Assembly: GCF_002799245.1 (NCBI RefSeq)
Contig: NZ_NEQV01000001.1
Location: forward strand, 1,109,000-1,172,999
From: Stenotrophomonas maltophilia
GTDB lineage: Bacteria; Pseudomonadota; Gammaproteobacteria; Xanthomonadales; Xanthomonadaceae
DNA: 64,000 bases
Direction: 5' to 3'
Under the pieces are notes generated by a model that searched no databases, was not told where the DNA came from, and saw only the letters and a list, made by a program, of their open reading frames with translations. Numbering within the stretch: position 1 is the first letter of the stretch; every line of letters begins with the position of its first letter. Both the position numbers and the translations under genes were made by a program. Positions 43,291 through 51,015 of this stretch are shown piece after piece.

Positions 43291-43335
43291 GCGCCGATCA
43301 CAGCACGCAGGCCCAGCCCGCACAAGCGCCATGGC

Positions 43336-43692
43336 TCACGCTTCGACGATGGGCTTGAAGCCGCCCCAGAACATGCGCTGGGTATCGAATGGCATGTCCT
43401 TCGGGCCCAGCGACGCCAGCCGCGGGTCGGCCATCACCCGGGCGTTGATGCGATCGCGCGCCGCGCGTGAGCGGAACACCACGAAGGCGACGATCACCGT
43501 TTCGCCGGGCTTGGCCTTGACCGCCTGTGGAAACGACGTGCGCTTTCCCGGTTCCACATCGTCGGCCACGCACTCCATGTACTGCAGTGCGCCATGATCC
43601 TTCCACACCGCGCCGGCCTTGCGGGCAAGGCGGCGGTAGGCCGCCACCTTGTCCTGCGGGCACGGCAGCACGTAAGCGTCCACGTAAGCCAT
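43336..43692 (-). CDS. DUF1428 family protein
   Basis: A 118-residue protein with AYVDAYVLPCPQDKVAAYRR and VIVAFVVFRSRAARDRINAR, typical of DUF1428, a ferredoxin-like (dimeric alpha/beta barrel) family of unknown role. It is 23 bp after a VOC gene and 45 bp before the ECF42 sigma gene, all on one strand, so it belongs to the sigma operon. GGGAGAA precedes the ATG. Confidence 0.88.
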   Translation of the reverse strand: MAYVDAYVLPCPQDKVAAYRRLARKAGAVWKDHGALQYMECVADDVEPGKRTSFPQAVKAKPGETVIVAFVVFRSRAARDRINARVMADPRLASLGPKDMPFDTQRMFWGGFKPIVEA

Positions 43693-43715
43693 GCGGGTTC
43701 TCCCTGCGGCGGCCG

Positions 43716-44126
43716 TCAGCCCGGCTCGCCGTCCATGTGTGCGATTTCCCATAGATGGCCGTCCAGGTCCTGGAAGCCACGCTGGTACATGAAGCCGTAG
43801 TCGCGCGCCGGCTGCGGCTCGCTGGCGCCAGCGGCCAGGGCCTTGTCGACCATCACGTCCACCGCCTTGCGGCTGTCCGCCGACAGGCAGGTGATCACTT
43901 CGGTCTGGCTGCGCGCATCGGCAATCGGCTTGGTGGTGAACTGCTTGAAGAACGGCTGGGTCAGCAGCATCACGAAGATACTTTCACTGATGACCATGCA
44001 AGCGGCATCGTCATTGGTGAAGGTCGGGTTGAAGCTGTAGCCCAGCGCGGCGAAAAAGGCCTTGGATGCGTTCAGATCCTGCACGGGCAGGTTGACGAAG
44101 ATCATCTGCGGTTGTGGTGCACTCAT
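43716..44126 (-). CDS. VOC-family (glyoxalase/bleomycin-resistance-like) protein
   Basis: A 136-residue protein with paired beta-alpha-beta modules: MIFVNLPVQDLNASKAFFAA ... LGYSF and ending YQRGFQDLDGHLWEIAHMD. The family binds a metal and often acts on small oxidised or electrophilic molecules; the substrate is unknown. It is part of the ECF42 operon, with 34 and 23 bp to its neighbours. Confidence 0.9.
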   Translation of the reverse strand: MSAPQPQMIFVNLPVQDLNASKAFFAALGYSFNPTFTNDDAACMVISESIFVMLLTQPFFKQFTTKPIADARSQTEVITCLSADSRKAVDVMVDKALAAGASEPQPARDYGFMYQRGFQDLDGHLWEIAHMDGEPG

Positions 44127-44160
44127 CGGTAAAGCTCCTGGGTGGATGGAAAAGACGGGA

Positions 44161-44583
44161 TCAGGGCTGCTTCATGCAGTTGACCATCCACGGCTTGCCG
44201 TAGCGGTCGATCAGCATGCCCCAGCGGTGTGCCCAGAACGTTTCGGCGATCGGCATCTGCACCTGGCCACCTTCAGCCAATGCAGCGAACACACGTTCGG
44301 CTTCTTCGATGCTGTCGACATCGACATTGATGGTGGTCGAGCCACCCTCGCCGCCACCGGGGCCGTCGGCCGCCATCACGATGGCGTTGCCGATCTCCAG
44401 CTGGCTGTGCGCAACGTGGTCCAGGGTCTGCGCCGGCATCTCGTTGCAGCCAGGCATGCCATCGGACGGCGGCATGTCGCGGTACTTCATTTCCGAGGTG
44501 ACCTGGCCGCCGAGTGCCTTGGCATAGAACGCCATCGCATCGTGGGCCTGGCCGCTGAAGCCGAGGAAGGGAATCAGTCTCAT
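44161..44583 (-). CDS. PhnB-like VOC-family protein
   Basis: A 140-residue protein with the PhnB-type start MRLIPFLGFSGQAHDAMAFY then AKALGGQV. It has the late block ALAEGGQVQMPIAETFWAHR followed by WGMLIDRYGKPWMVNC. Despite the name, such proteins are not tied to phosphonate use. It belongs to the ECF42 operon, 67 bp after the YCII gene with an SMAG element in that gap. Confidence 0.9.
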   Translation of the reverse strand: MRLIPFLGFSGQAHDAMAFYAKALGGQVTSEMKYRDMPPSDGMPGCNEMPAQTLDHVAHSQLEIGNAIVMAADGPGGGEGGSTTINVDVDSIEEAERVFAALAEGGQVQMPIAETFWAHRWGMLIDRYGKPWMVNCMKQP

Positions 44584-44612
44584 GGCAATACTCCGTTGTG
44601 TGGTCCAGGGCG

Positions 44613-44634
44613 GTAGCGCCGGGTCATGCCCGGC
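44613..44634. repeat. SMAG element inside the ECF42 operon
   Basis: A single GTAGCGCCGGGTCATGCCCG element lies between the YCII and PhnB-like genes. As it is within an operon, its hairpin could stabilise or process the transcript. Confidence 0.8.
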
Positions 44635-44650
44635 AGGGAGATGCATCGGG

Positions 44651-45064
44651 TCAACCTTCCAGCTGTGCACGCAGACGCTGTTCCTGCTGCTGTAATTCGG
44701 GGGTGAAGGCTTCACCGAAGTCTTCAGCGGAGATCAAGGGACGCAGTTCGAGCGTGCCACCACTGCCGAACGGCGCACGGCTGGCCCATTCAACCGCCTC
44801 GTCCAGCGACCGCACGTCCCACAGCCAGAAGCCGGCGATCTGTTCGCTGGCGGGGCCGAACGGGCCGGCCTCGACCTTGGGCGCGGTGCCGCCAAAGTGA
44901 ATGCGCCGGCCGCGCTGGGTGGCATGCAGGCCTTCACCGGCCAGCATGATGCCGGCGGCCACGAGTTGTTCATTGAAGGCGCCCATTTCGGACAGTTCCT
45001 GTTCGCTGGGCATGCGGCCGGCCTCGGAGTCGGCGTTGGCCTTCACGATCACCATCACTTTCAT
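44651..45064 (-). CDS. YCII (DGPF) family protein, first gene of the ECF42 operon
   Basis: A 137-residue protein with the YCII/DGPF fold: MKVMVIVKANADSEAGRMPS at the start, AGIMLAGEGLHATQRGRRIH in the middle and the signature VEAGPFGPASEQIAGFWLW, where AGPF replaces DGPF. DGPF proteins are the hallmark partners of ECF42 sigma factors; their chemistry is unknown. A candidate ECF42 promoter lies 47-73 bp upstream. Confidence 0.9.
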   Translation of the reverse strand: MKVMVIVKANADSEAGRMPSEQELSEMGAFNEQLVAAGIMLAGEGLHATQRGRRIHFGGTAPKVEAGPFGPASEQIAGFWLWDVRSLDEAVEWASRAPFGSGGTLELRPLISAEDFGEAFTPELQQQEQRLRAQLEG

Positions 45065-45110
45065 TGCAGTCTCCCGTGGGGACGCGTGGTGCGTGCCCTT
45101 CACTGGGTAC

Positions 45111-45137
45111 AACGAACCAGGGGGCTGGGAATCGACA
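45111..45137 (-). promoter_or_regulatory. candidate ECF42 promoter
   Basis: On the minus strand TGTCGA (45137-45132) is followed after 17 bp by CGTT (45114-45111), upstream of the YCII gene. As I recall, ECF42 promoters have a TGTCGA -35 and a CG-rich CGA/TC-type -10. The position fits autoregulation of the sigma operon. Confidence 0.5.
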
Positions 45138-45168
45138 CGCCTGTTGGAAATTTTTTCTTCCGCGGAGA

Positions 45169-45808
45169 GCGCGCCTTCGGCGGGCGTCGGCGAACGGCGG
45201 AGCCCCTCCGTGGTGGGGTGGGTTGGTCGCTGAGAGCTGGATTTCTGAGGGTGGGCCGGGCGGGTGGGGCTGGCGGGGACGCCGTGAACCCCGCTCCGCG
45301 GCCCGGCCCAGCCGCTGGCGGCTGTGCGTTCGGGCGCTTGCGAAGCAGTGCTTCGCAAGCAAAGCGCCCTCACCCTTGGGGGCTTGGCCGCGGCATCCAT
45401 GCCGCGGACACCCCCGCCCCGCCTACCCACCCGGCCTTGGACAGTTTCCTGCCTCCGGCGCACACCACGGGAAGATCAAGAGAAAAGGCAGAAGCAAAGG
45501 CAAAAGCAAAGGCAAAAGCAACGGCAGCTGGCTGGCGGCCTCGGCTTTGCGAGCGAAGCGACCCGCTTTTGCTCTTGTTGTTGATTTCCCGTGGTGGATC
45601 GGCCGCCGGAATCTGTCGGGGGCCGGGCGGGTGGGATTGGCGGGGTATCCGCGCCATGGATGGCGCGGCTAAGCCTCCAGGGACGGATTCACGGCGTCCC
45701 CGCCAGTCCCACCCGCCCGGCCCACCCGCAGGAACCCAGCTTTCAGCGACCAACCCAAACCCACCACGGAGGGGCTCCGCCGTTCGCCGCCCCCCGCCGA
45801 AGGCGCGC
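45169..45808. repeat. giant imperfect inverted repeat (about 640 bp) with A-rich tandem core
   Basis: No credible gene lies between 45065 and 45879. Outer arms 45169-45288 and 45688-45808 are about 120 bp each and largely complementary (GCGCGCCTTCGGCGGG... through GGCGGGGACGCCGTGAA). Inner arms 45378-45480 and 45583-45677 are also complementary (CCGCGGCATCCATGCCGCGG against its mate; CCACGGGAAGATCAAG against TTGATTTCCCGTGG). The left arm has an extra 89 bp with its own hairpin (GCTTGCGAAGCA / TGCTTCGCAAGC). The centre has GGCAAAAGCAAA-type 12-bp repeats at 45487, 45499, 45511 and 45523. It may be a non-coding element or an RNA structure. Confidence 0.85.
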
Positions 45809-45879
45809 CTCCCGCGCTGCAACATGCCCACGTGCAAACCTGCGCCATCATGGGCACCCGCCCGCGCCAGGACCGTGCC

Positions 45880-46287
45880 ATGCAGCAGTACCTGCTTCTG
45901 ATCTACATCGAGCCTGCCCTGCTGCAGGCCCTGCCCACCGAAGAATTCAACGCGCTGATGCGCGACTGCCTCGCCCACGCCGACAAGCTGCAGGCCCAAG
46001 GCACGCTGCTGGCCGCACAGAAGCTGCAGCCGGTCGACACCGCACAGACCCTGCGCGTCCGCGATGGGCACAGCCGCGTGCTCGATGGCCCCTTCGCCGA
46101 AACCCGCGAACTGCTGGCCGGCTTCAACCTGATCGTGGCACGCGACCGCGACGAGGCCATGCGCATCGCCCGCGACTTCCCCTGGGCACGCTTCGGCAGC
46201 ATCGAAGTGCGGCCGCTGGAAGACATGGACGCCGAGCGCGAACGCTGCGGCGCCCCGGCTGCCGCTATGGCAGCAGCCGTACTCTGA
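45880..46287 (+). CDS. second YCII (DGPF) family protein
   Basis: A 135-residue protein with YLLLIYIEPALLQALPTEEF, LQAQGTLLAAQKLQPVDTAQ and the true DGPF motif in SRVLDGPFAETRELLAGFNL, plus a C-terminal ARFGSIEVRPLEDMD. It lies on the opposite strand beyond the giant inverted repeat, so it is not in the sigma operon, but its family suggests the same circuit. No TGTCGA was seen upstream. Its 3' end overlaps the convergent NHL gene by 23 bp. Confidence 0.9.
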   Translation: MQQYLLLIYIEPALLQALPTEEFNALMRDCLAHADKLQAQGTLLAAQKLQPVDTAQTLRVRDGHSRVLDGPFAETRELLAGFNLIVARDRDEAMRIARDFPWARFGSIEVRPLEDMDAERERCGAPAAAMAAAVL

Positions 46288-48346
46288 TCTCGCGCGGGCC
46301 GATGCCTTCGTTGCCGCTGTAGTCGCGCACGCTGGCGCGCACGATGTACTCGCCCGGCGGCAGCGCCGCCGGCTGCCAGCGCCCGGTTTCCATCAGGCCG
46401 TCGCGCACGGTGTTGGTGGCCAGGTAACGGAAACGGGTCACCGCACTGCCGTGCACGGTGATGCCGCTGTCGGGGGCGTAGGCCACCCGCACCGCCTCCT
46501 TCTGCGGCGGCATGCGGTTGAACACGATGTTCCAGCGCGGCTGTTCGTAGCCCTGCAGCGCCCGGCCACCGGCATCGAGGATCTGGTAACCCACCTGGTA
46601 CATGCCCAGGCGGCGGCGCGGCAGGTTGTTGTCGACCTGGTCCCAGGCCTCGATCACGATCTGCACGCCGCGGCCCTGGCGGGCCACCATCACCACGCCA
46701 TCGCTGCCTGCTGCCATCGGCTGGTCGTTGTCGTCCAGCAGTGCTACATCGGTGATGCGCGGCGCGAAGTGATCGGCGTAGCCCTGGAAGCCCAGCGCCA
46801 CCGCATTGGTCTCGAAACCGCCGGTGCCCACCGCCAGGTGCACATGCGCCTGGTTGTTGATGCTGCCCAGGCGATCACCGACGTGGATGCGCATGCCCCG
46901 GCGCACACGCATCCGCTCCAGCTTGCCCTGCTCGTCATACAGTGCCTGCCAGCGCGCGTCGTAGGGTTCATCGCGCGGGGTGCGGCCCACCCGCATGTGG
47001 ATGTACTTGAGGCGGTCAACGGCCAGTCCCTCGGCCTTCTCGCCCAGGTTCCAGGCCGCCACCGGGCTGCTGATCTTGCCTTCGGCGATCGCCAGCACGG
47101 TCTGGCCCACATCACCGCGCACGTCGAAGCCGCCATGCAGATGGTGCCGGCTCTCACCGCTGAAGTTGCCGCGCACTTCACCCAGAGTGCCGACCACTTC
47201 GTGCCAGCCGTCCTGCGGAGCCAGCGGCCAACGGCCCCCGGTCTTCGGCAATGCGGCATCGGCGGCCGGGCCGACCAGCGCCGGCGCTGGCAGTTCGCCC
47301 ACCGGCAGCGGGCGCAGGCGGTGCAGGCGGTAGCTGGCGGCGTCGGCCACCAGCACGCTGCCGTCGGCATCCAGCGCCAACCCGCTGGGGCGGGCCAGGC
47401 GCGGCAGGCGGCCGTTGCCGACCAGCGCGATCTGGTGGCCCTGCGGCGTCACCTGCACGATGCGGCCATCGAGATCCCCCACGTACAGCACACCGTCGTG
47501 GGTGGTGGCCAGCGACAGCGGCCCATTGATCACGCCACCGTCGGCAACCAGGGTGCTGACCGTGCCATCGGCACCGACCCGGCGCACCGCGTTGTTGAAC
47601 AGATCGGCCACCAGCAACGCGCCCTGCGCGTCGAAGGCCAGCGCCACCGGCGTATCGAAGCGCGCAGCGGCGCCCACGCCATCGGCAAGGCCCGGCCGAT
47701 CACCACCGGCCAGGGTGCGCACGCTGCCATCGGTACCGATCACCCGGATGCGGTCATTGAACGTGTCCGCCACATAGACCTGGCCCTGCGCGTCCACCGC
47801 AACGCCCATCGGCGCATCGAAGCGGGCCTGCGCAGCCGGGCCATCGGCATGGCCCTGCAGGCCACCGGCCAACGTGCTCACCTGGCCATCGGTGCCGATG
47901 CGGCGGATCGCATGGTTGCCGGTGTCGGCCACGTACAGGTTGCCCTGCGCATCGGCGGCGATGCCCGAAGGGGTATTGAAGCTGGCTTGCAGCGCCGGGC
48001 CATCGATGCGGCCCTCGCCCTGCCCGGCCACGGTTTCAACACGGCCATCGGGCAAGCGGCGGCGGATCCGGTTGTTGTCACCCGCATCGGTGAAATAGAT
48101 GCTGCCATCGGCGCCGCGCAGCAATGCATACGGATCGGCGAAGCGGGCCTGCGCGGACGCACCGTCGCGGTCACCAGGATGGCCATCGCCGGCCAGCGGC
48201 TCGATCTGCGCGGTCCAGGCCAAGGGCGTGGGCACCGGGCCTGCAGGGCCGGCCAGCGTTTTCAGCGGGGTGTCCCACCAGGTTGCAGCCAGGCCCGCCG
48301 CCGTTGCCAATGCCACCCCTGCCGCCATCCATTGCCACCGTGCCAT
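46265..48346 (-). CDS. membrane-anchored NHL beta-propeller fused to an M23-like domain
   Basis: A 693-residue protein with an N-terminal membrane anchor or signal (MAAGVALATAAGLAATWW). Residues about 45-340 are repeated NHL blades (GIAADAQGNLYVADTGNHAI, GVAVDAQGQVYVADTFNDRI, ALAFDAQGALLVADLFNNAV). Next comes a region like LytM/M23 peptidases: HHLHGGFDVRGDVGQTVLAI, then NNQAHVHLAVG with a possible HxH metal pair. The C-terminus is beta-rich and may be Ig-like. It should act in the periplasm on the wall or on a surface ligand. Whether the peptidase site is active is uncertain. Confidence 0.8.
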   Translation of the reverse strand: MARWQWMAAGVALATAAGLAATWWDTPLKTLAGPAGPVPTPLAWTAQIEPLAGDGHPGDRDGASAQARFADPYALLRGADGSIYFTDAGDNNRIRRRLPDGRVETVAGQGEGRIDGPALQASFNTPSGIAADAQGNLYVADTGNHAIRRIGTDGQVSTLAGGLQGHADGPAAQARFDAPMGVAVDAQGQVYVADTFNDRIRVIGTDGSVRTLAGGDRPGLADGVGAAARFDTPVALAFDAQGALLVADLFNNAVRRVGADGTVSTLVADGGVINGPLSLATTHDGVLYVGDLDGRIVQVTPQGHQIALVGNGRLPRLARPSGLALDADGSVLVADAASYRLHRLRPLPVGELPAPALVGPAADAALPKTGGRWPLAPQDGWHEVVGTLGEVRGNFSGESRHHLHGGFDVRGDVGQTVLAIAEGKISSPVAAWNLGEKAEGLAVDRLKYIHMRVGRTPRDEPYDARWQALYDEQGKLERMRVRRGMRIHVGDRLGSINNQAHVHLAVGTGGFETNAVALGFQGYADHFAPRITDVALLDDNDQPMAAGSDGVVMVARQGRGVQIVIEAWDQVDNNLPRRRLGMYQVGYQILDAGGRALQGYEQPRWNIVFNRMPPQKEAVRVAYAPDSGITVHGSAVTRFRYLATNTVRDGLMETGRWQPAALPPGEYIVRASVRDYSGNEGIGPREIRVRLLP

Positions 48347-48513
48347 CGCGTTGCGCTGCCTCTGCCTGCTGCTTGAAGAGGCACCGACAATAGACGCTGC
48401 GCGAGCGATCCGCCACGGCCTATCCTGCGGCTGAATGCCAGAATTGCCTTCCTCGTGCTTGTCCTCGCTGGCTGCAGCAGGTTCAATGCGGTTCCCACGG
48501 ATGGAGATCCTCC

Positions 48514-50034
48514 ATGCCCCGTCTTCTCCCGCTCACCGTCCTGCTGCTGGCCGCATTGGCCAACACGCCCGCCTCCGCCTCGATCTCGGTCGCCCCGCAG
48601 AAGCCGTCCGCCACCGCCGATGCAGTACACGCGGCGTATGCCACGCGCTGGGATGAAGCGATCCAGCAGGCACGCGGCGGCAACACGCTGGGTGCGCTGA
48701 TCAGCATGGAGCGGCTGATGGAGGATCCGCTGCTGGACGACTTCGATGCCGAGCATCGTGGCCGCGCCTCGCAGGTCGCCGGCTGGACCGCACTGATGCA
48801 GAAGAAGCCGGCACTGGCCCGCCGCTACCTGCAGCGGGCGCAGGAGGCCCTGCCGGAGGATGCCCAGATCCTGCTCACCCAGGTGTCGGTGGAACTGTCG
48901 GACAACCAGCCGGGCGCAGCCACCACCTTCCTGGTGAAGGCACTGCAGCATGCCGACGCACCGCTGCCGGTCGATCACCATGCCATCAACTACCTGCAGT
49001 ACCGCCTGCGGGACCAGCCGCAGAAGCGCATGGACCTGCTGCAGGCGCTGTTTGACAACGGCTGGAAGAGTGGCGGCCTGGAACCCACCGGGCTGTGGCT
49101 GGCGCTGGCCACGCTGCAGGCCGACAACGGCCGTGGCGACAGCATTCCAGCCACGCTGGCCCGCATCGACAGCCCGGCCGAGATCATCCGCCTGCGCAGC
49201 GACAAGCGCTTCGACCGCTATGTCGATCGCGGCGATGCGCGTTTCGATCCGGTCCAGGCGGCACAACGCCATCTCGATGAACTGCGTGTCTCCGGCCTGC
49301 TCGACCGGGCACTGGACGCGCGCATGGCCGAGTTCAGCACCACCCTGCTGATGCTGGACCGCAACGAAGAAGTGCTGTCGTTGACCGAAGGCATGGCCGG
49401 CGCAGCCAGCAACGGTGAATCGCCTGCCGCCGCGGAAGCGGAATGGGTGGCCTGGCTGCTCAACAGCCGGCTCACCGCGCTGCGCCGGCTGGGCCGCACC
49501 GACGACGCACTGACCACGGCAAAGCAGGCCGCGCGCATCGGCGCGCTCGGCCCGGATGGTGTCGAGCACCAGATGAATGTCGGCTTCGTGTTCAGTTCGC
49601 TGGGGCGCATGCAGGACGCTGCGCAGGCGGTGAATGACATGCCGGGCCTGGCCGGCTACGGCAAGGCCGCGCAGGCGCTGCTGCAGTTCGCTGCGGCCCG
49701 CGAGCGCGGCGATGCCAAGGCACGCGATGCGGCGCGTGCGGTGATCCTGGCCCAGCGCGATGACGCCCGCCTGTTCCATCGCGAAATGCTTTTGGAGGAA
49801 GGCAATCTGGACGGTGCCGCCGCCGTGCTGATCGAACAGCTGCGCTCGCCGGTCGAACGCGGTGAAACCCTGGCCAGCCTGCAGGACATGCGCACCTATC
49901 CGTCACTGCCGGGCGATGTGCGTATCGATGCCGCTTGGCGCGCGCTCAAGCAGCGTGCGGACGTACAGGCCGAAGTGGCACGCGTCGGCCGCATCGAGCG
50001 CTACGAACTGGTCAGCCCCTTCACCTCGCGCTGA
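48514..50034 (+). CDS. exported TPR-like helical-repeat protein
   Basis: A 506-residue protein with a signal peptide (MPRLLPLTVLLLAALANTPA). The mature chain is almost wholly helical with TPR-like repeats, such as ARRYLQRAQEALPEDAQILL, TALRRLGRTDDALTTAKQAA and MNVGFVFSSLGRMQDAAQAV. It is probably a periplasmic scaffold. The family is not recognised. GGAGATCC precedes the ATG. It is divergent from the NHL gene and might work with it. Confidence 0.78.
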   Translation: MPRLLPLTVLLLAALANTPASASISVAPQKPSATADAVHAAYATRWDEAIQQARGGNTLGALISMERLMEDPLLDDFDAEHRGRASQVAGWTALMQKKPALARRYLQRAQEALPEDAQILLTQVSVELSDNQPGAATTFLVKALQHADAPLPVDHHAINYLQYRLRDQPQKRMDLLQALFDNGWKSGGLEPTGLWLALATLQADNGRGDSIPATLARIDSPAEIIRLRSDKRFDRYVDRGDARFDPVQAAQRHLDELRVSGLLDRALDARMAEFSTTLLMLDRNEEVLSLTEGMAGAASNGESPAAAEAEWVAWLLNSRLTALRRLGRTDDALTTAKQAARIGALGPDGVEHQMNVGFVFSSLGRMQDAAQAVNDMPGLAGYGKAAQALLQFAAARERGDAKARDAARAVILAQRDDARLFHREMLLEEGNLDGAAAVLIEQLRSPVERGETLASLQDMRTYPSLPGDVRIDAAWRALKQRADVQAEVARVGRIERYELVSPFTSR

Positions 50035-50082
50035 GCTTGGGCCCGGCTCTGCAACGGCACCGGCCGCGTCCAGCATCGCCCG

Positions 50083-50859
50083 CTAGCGCGCCGGCACCTC
50101 GGTGCGGATGCCCATGGCTTCGCGGTAGCGTGCGTACAGGGCCATCACCTTGTCCACGTAGGCCAGGGTTTCGGCGTAGGGGGGTACGCCCCTGTAGCGG
50201 GTGACCGCACCGATGCCCGCGTTGTAGGCGGCCGCCGCCAACGGTCGGTCGCCGTTGTAGCGGCGCAGCAGCGCACGCATGTAGCGCGCGCCGCCCTCGA
50301 TCGACTGCTGCGGCGAGAACGGATCGCTCACCCCGTACTCCTGCGCGGTATCGGGCATCAGCTGCATCACCCCCTGCGCGCCCTTGCTGGATACGGCCAG
50401 CGCATCGAAATTGCTTTCGGCGTGGGCGATTGCACGCAGCCAGGCATCATCGACGCCGGTGGCCTTGGCCGCGGCCTTGAACTGCCGGGCGTGCTGCGCC
50501 AGCTGCGGCTTGCCAACCTTGCCCAACCCTTCGTGCGCCGGCTCACCCGGCGGCGTGGCCACGGTGAACTTCAGGAACACCCGCGAGCCGGGCAGGTTGC
50601 GCGTGGAGTAGACCAGCGCCCCGTCCTGCTCGCGCTCGTACAGCACGCCGCTGAACACGCCCATGTTGCCCCACAGGTTCGGGGTCTGGATGGCGTTGTC
50701 GTCGATCTCTTTTGCGGTACAGCGCGAGCCGGGTTCCGGGGCGGTGGCCAGGCTGACAGTGTTGCCCTGCACGCAGCGATAGACGGTGCGCGCGGCAGCC
50801 AGCCCGGGCCACAGGCTGGGCAGCAGCAACAGCGCGAGCAGGAGGCGGCGAGCGGACAT
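50083..50859 (-). CDS. lytic transglycosylase (SLT domain) with DUF4124-like N-terminus
   Basis: A 258-residue exported protein (signal MSARRLLLALLLLPSLWPGL). The N-terminal part has two cysteines around TVYRCVQGNTVSL and SRCTAKEI, like the small DUF4124 domain. The C-terminal half is an SLT domain: AIAHAESNFDALAVSSKGAQ (catalytic Glu148), GVMQLMPDTAQEYGV and AAAYNAGIGAVTRYRGVPPY. It cleaves peptidoglycan glycan strands between MurNAc and GlcNAc with 1,6-anhydro formation. It stands alone. Confidence 0.93.
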   Translation of the reverse strand: MSARRLLLALLLLPSLWPGLAAARTVYRCVQGNTVSLATAPEPGSRCTAKEIDDNAIQTPNLWGNMGVFSGVLYEREQDGALVYSTRNLPGSRVFLKFTVATPPGEPAHEGLGKVGKPQLAQHARQFKAAAKATGVDDAWLRAIAHAESNFDALAVSSKGAQGVMQLMPDTAQEYGVSDPFSPQQSIEGGARYMRALLRRYNGDRPLAAAAYNAGIGAVTRYRGVPPYAETLAYVDKVMALYARYREAMGIRTEVPAR

Positions 50860-50956
50860 GGCGGCCGGATGATCCGGCCGTGCCCGCTAATGCCGGGTGA
50901 ATGGGGGGGCGGCAACCTCGACATCAATGGCAAGAGCCGATTCCCGGTGGGAAGGC

Positions 50957-50995
50957 GGGGTCCGATCCCGTGGCTTCGCAACGGGCTCTGACCCC
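50957..50995. repeat. GGGGTCAGA-family palindrome (variant)
   Basis: GGGGTCCGATCCCGT pairs with ACGGGCTCTGACCCC around GGCTTCGCA. It lies about 20 bp after the cycA stop on the minus strand. Confidence 0.75.
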
Positions 50996-51015
50996 CACTC
51001 CACACACGCTCGACC

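Noticed and set aside
44897..45901. Plus-strand frame of about 330 residues with a Lys-Ala repeat across the giant inverted repeat
   Set aside because: It runs antisense through the YCII gene and then through the inverted repeat. Composition is low-complexity and other frames on both strands are equally open, as expected from the GC-rich palindrome.
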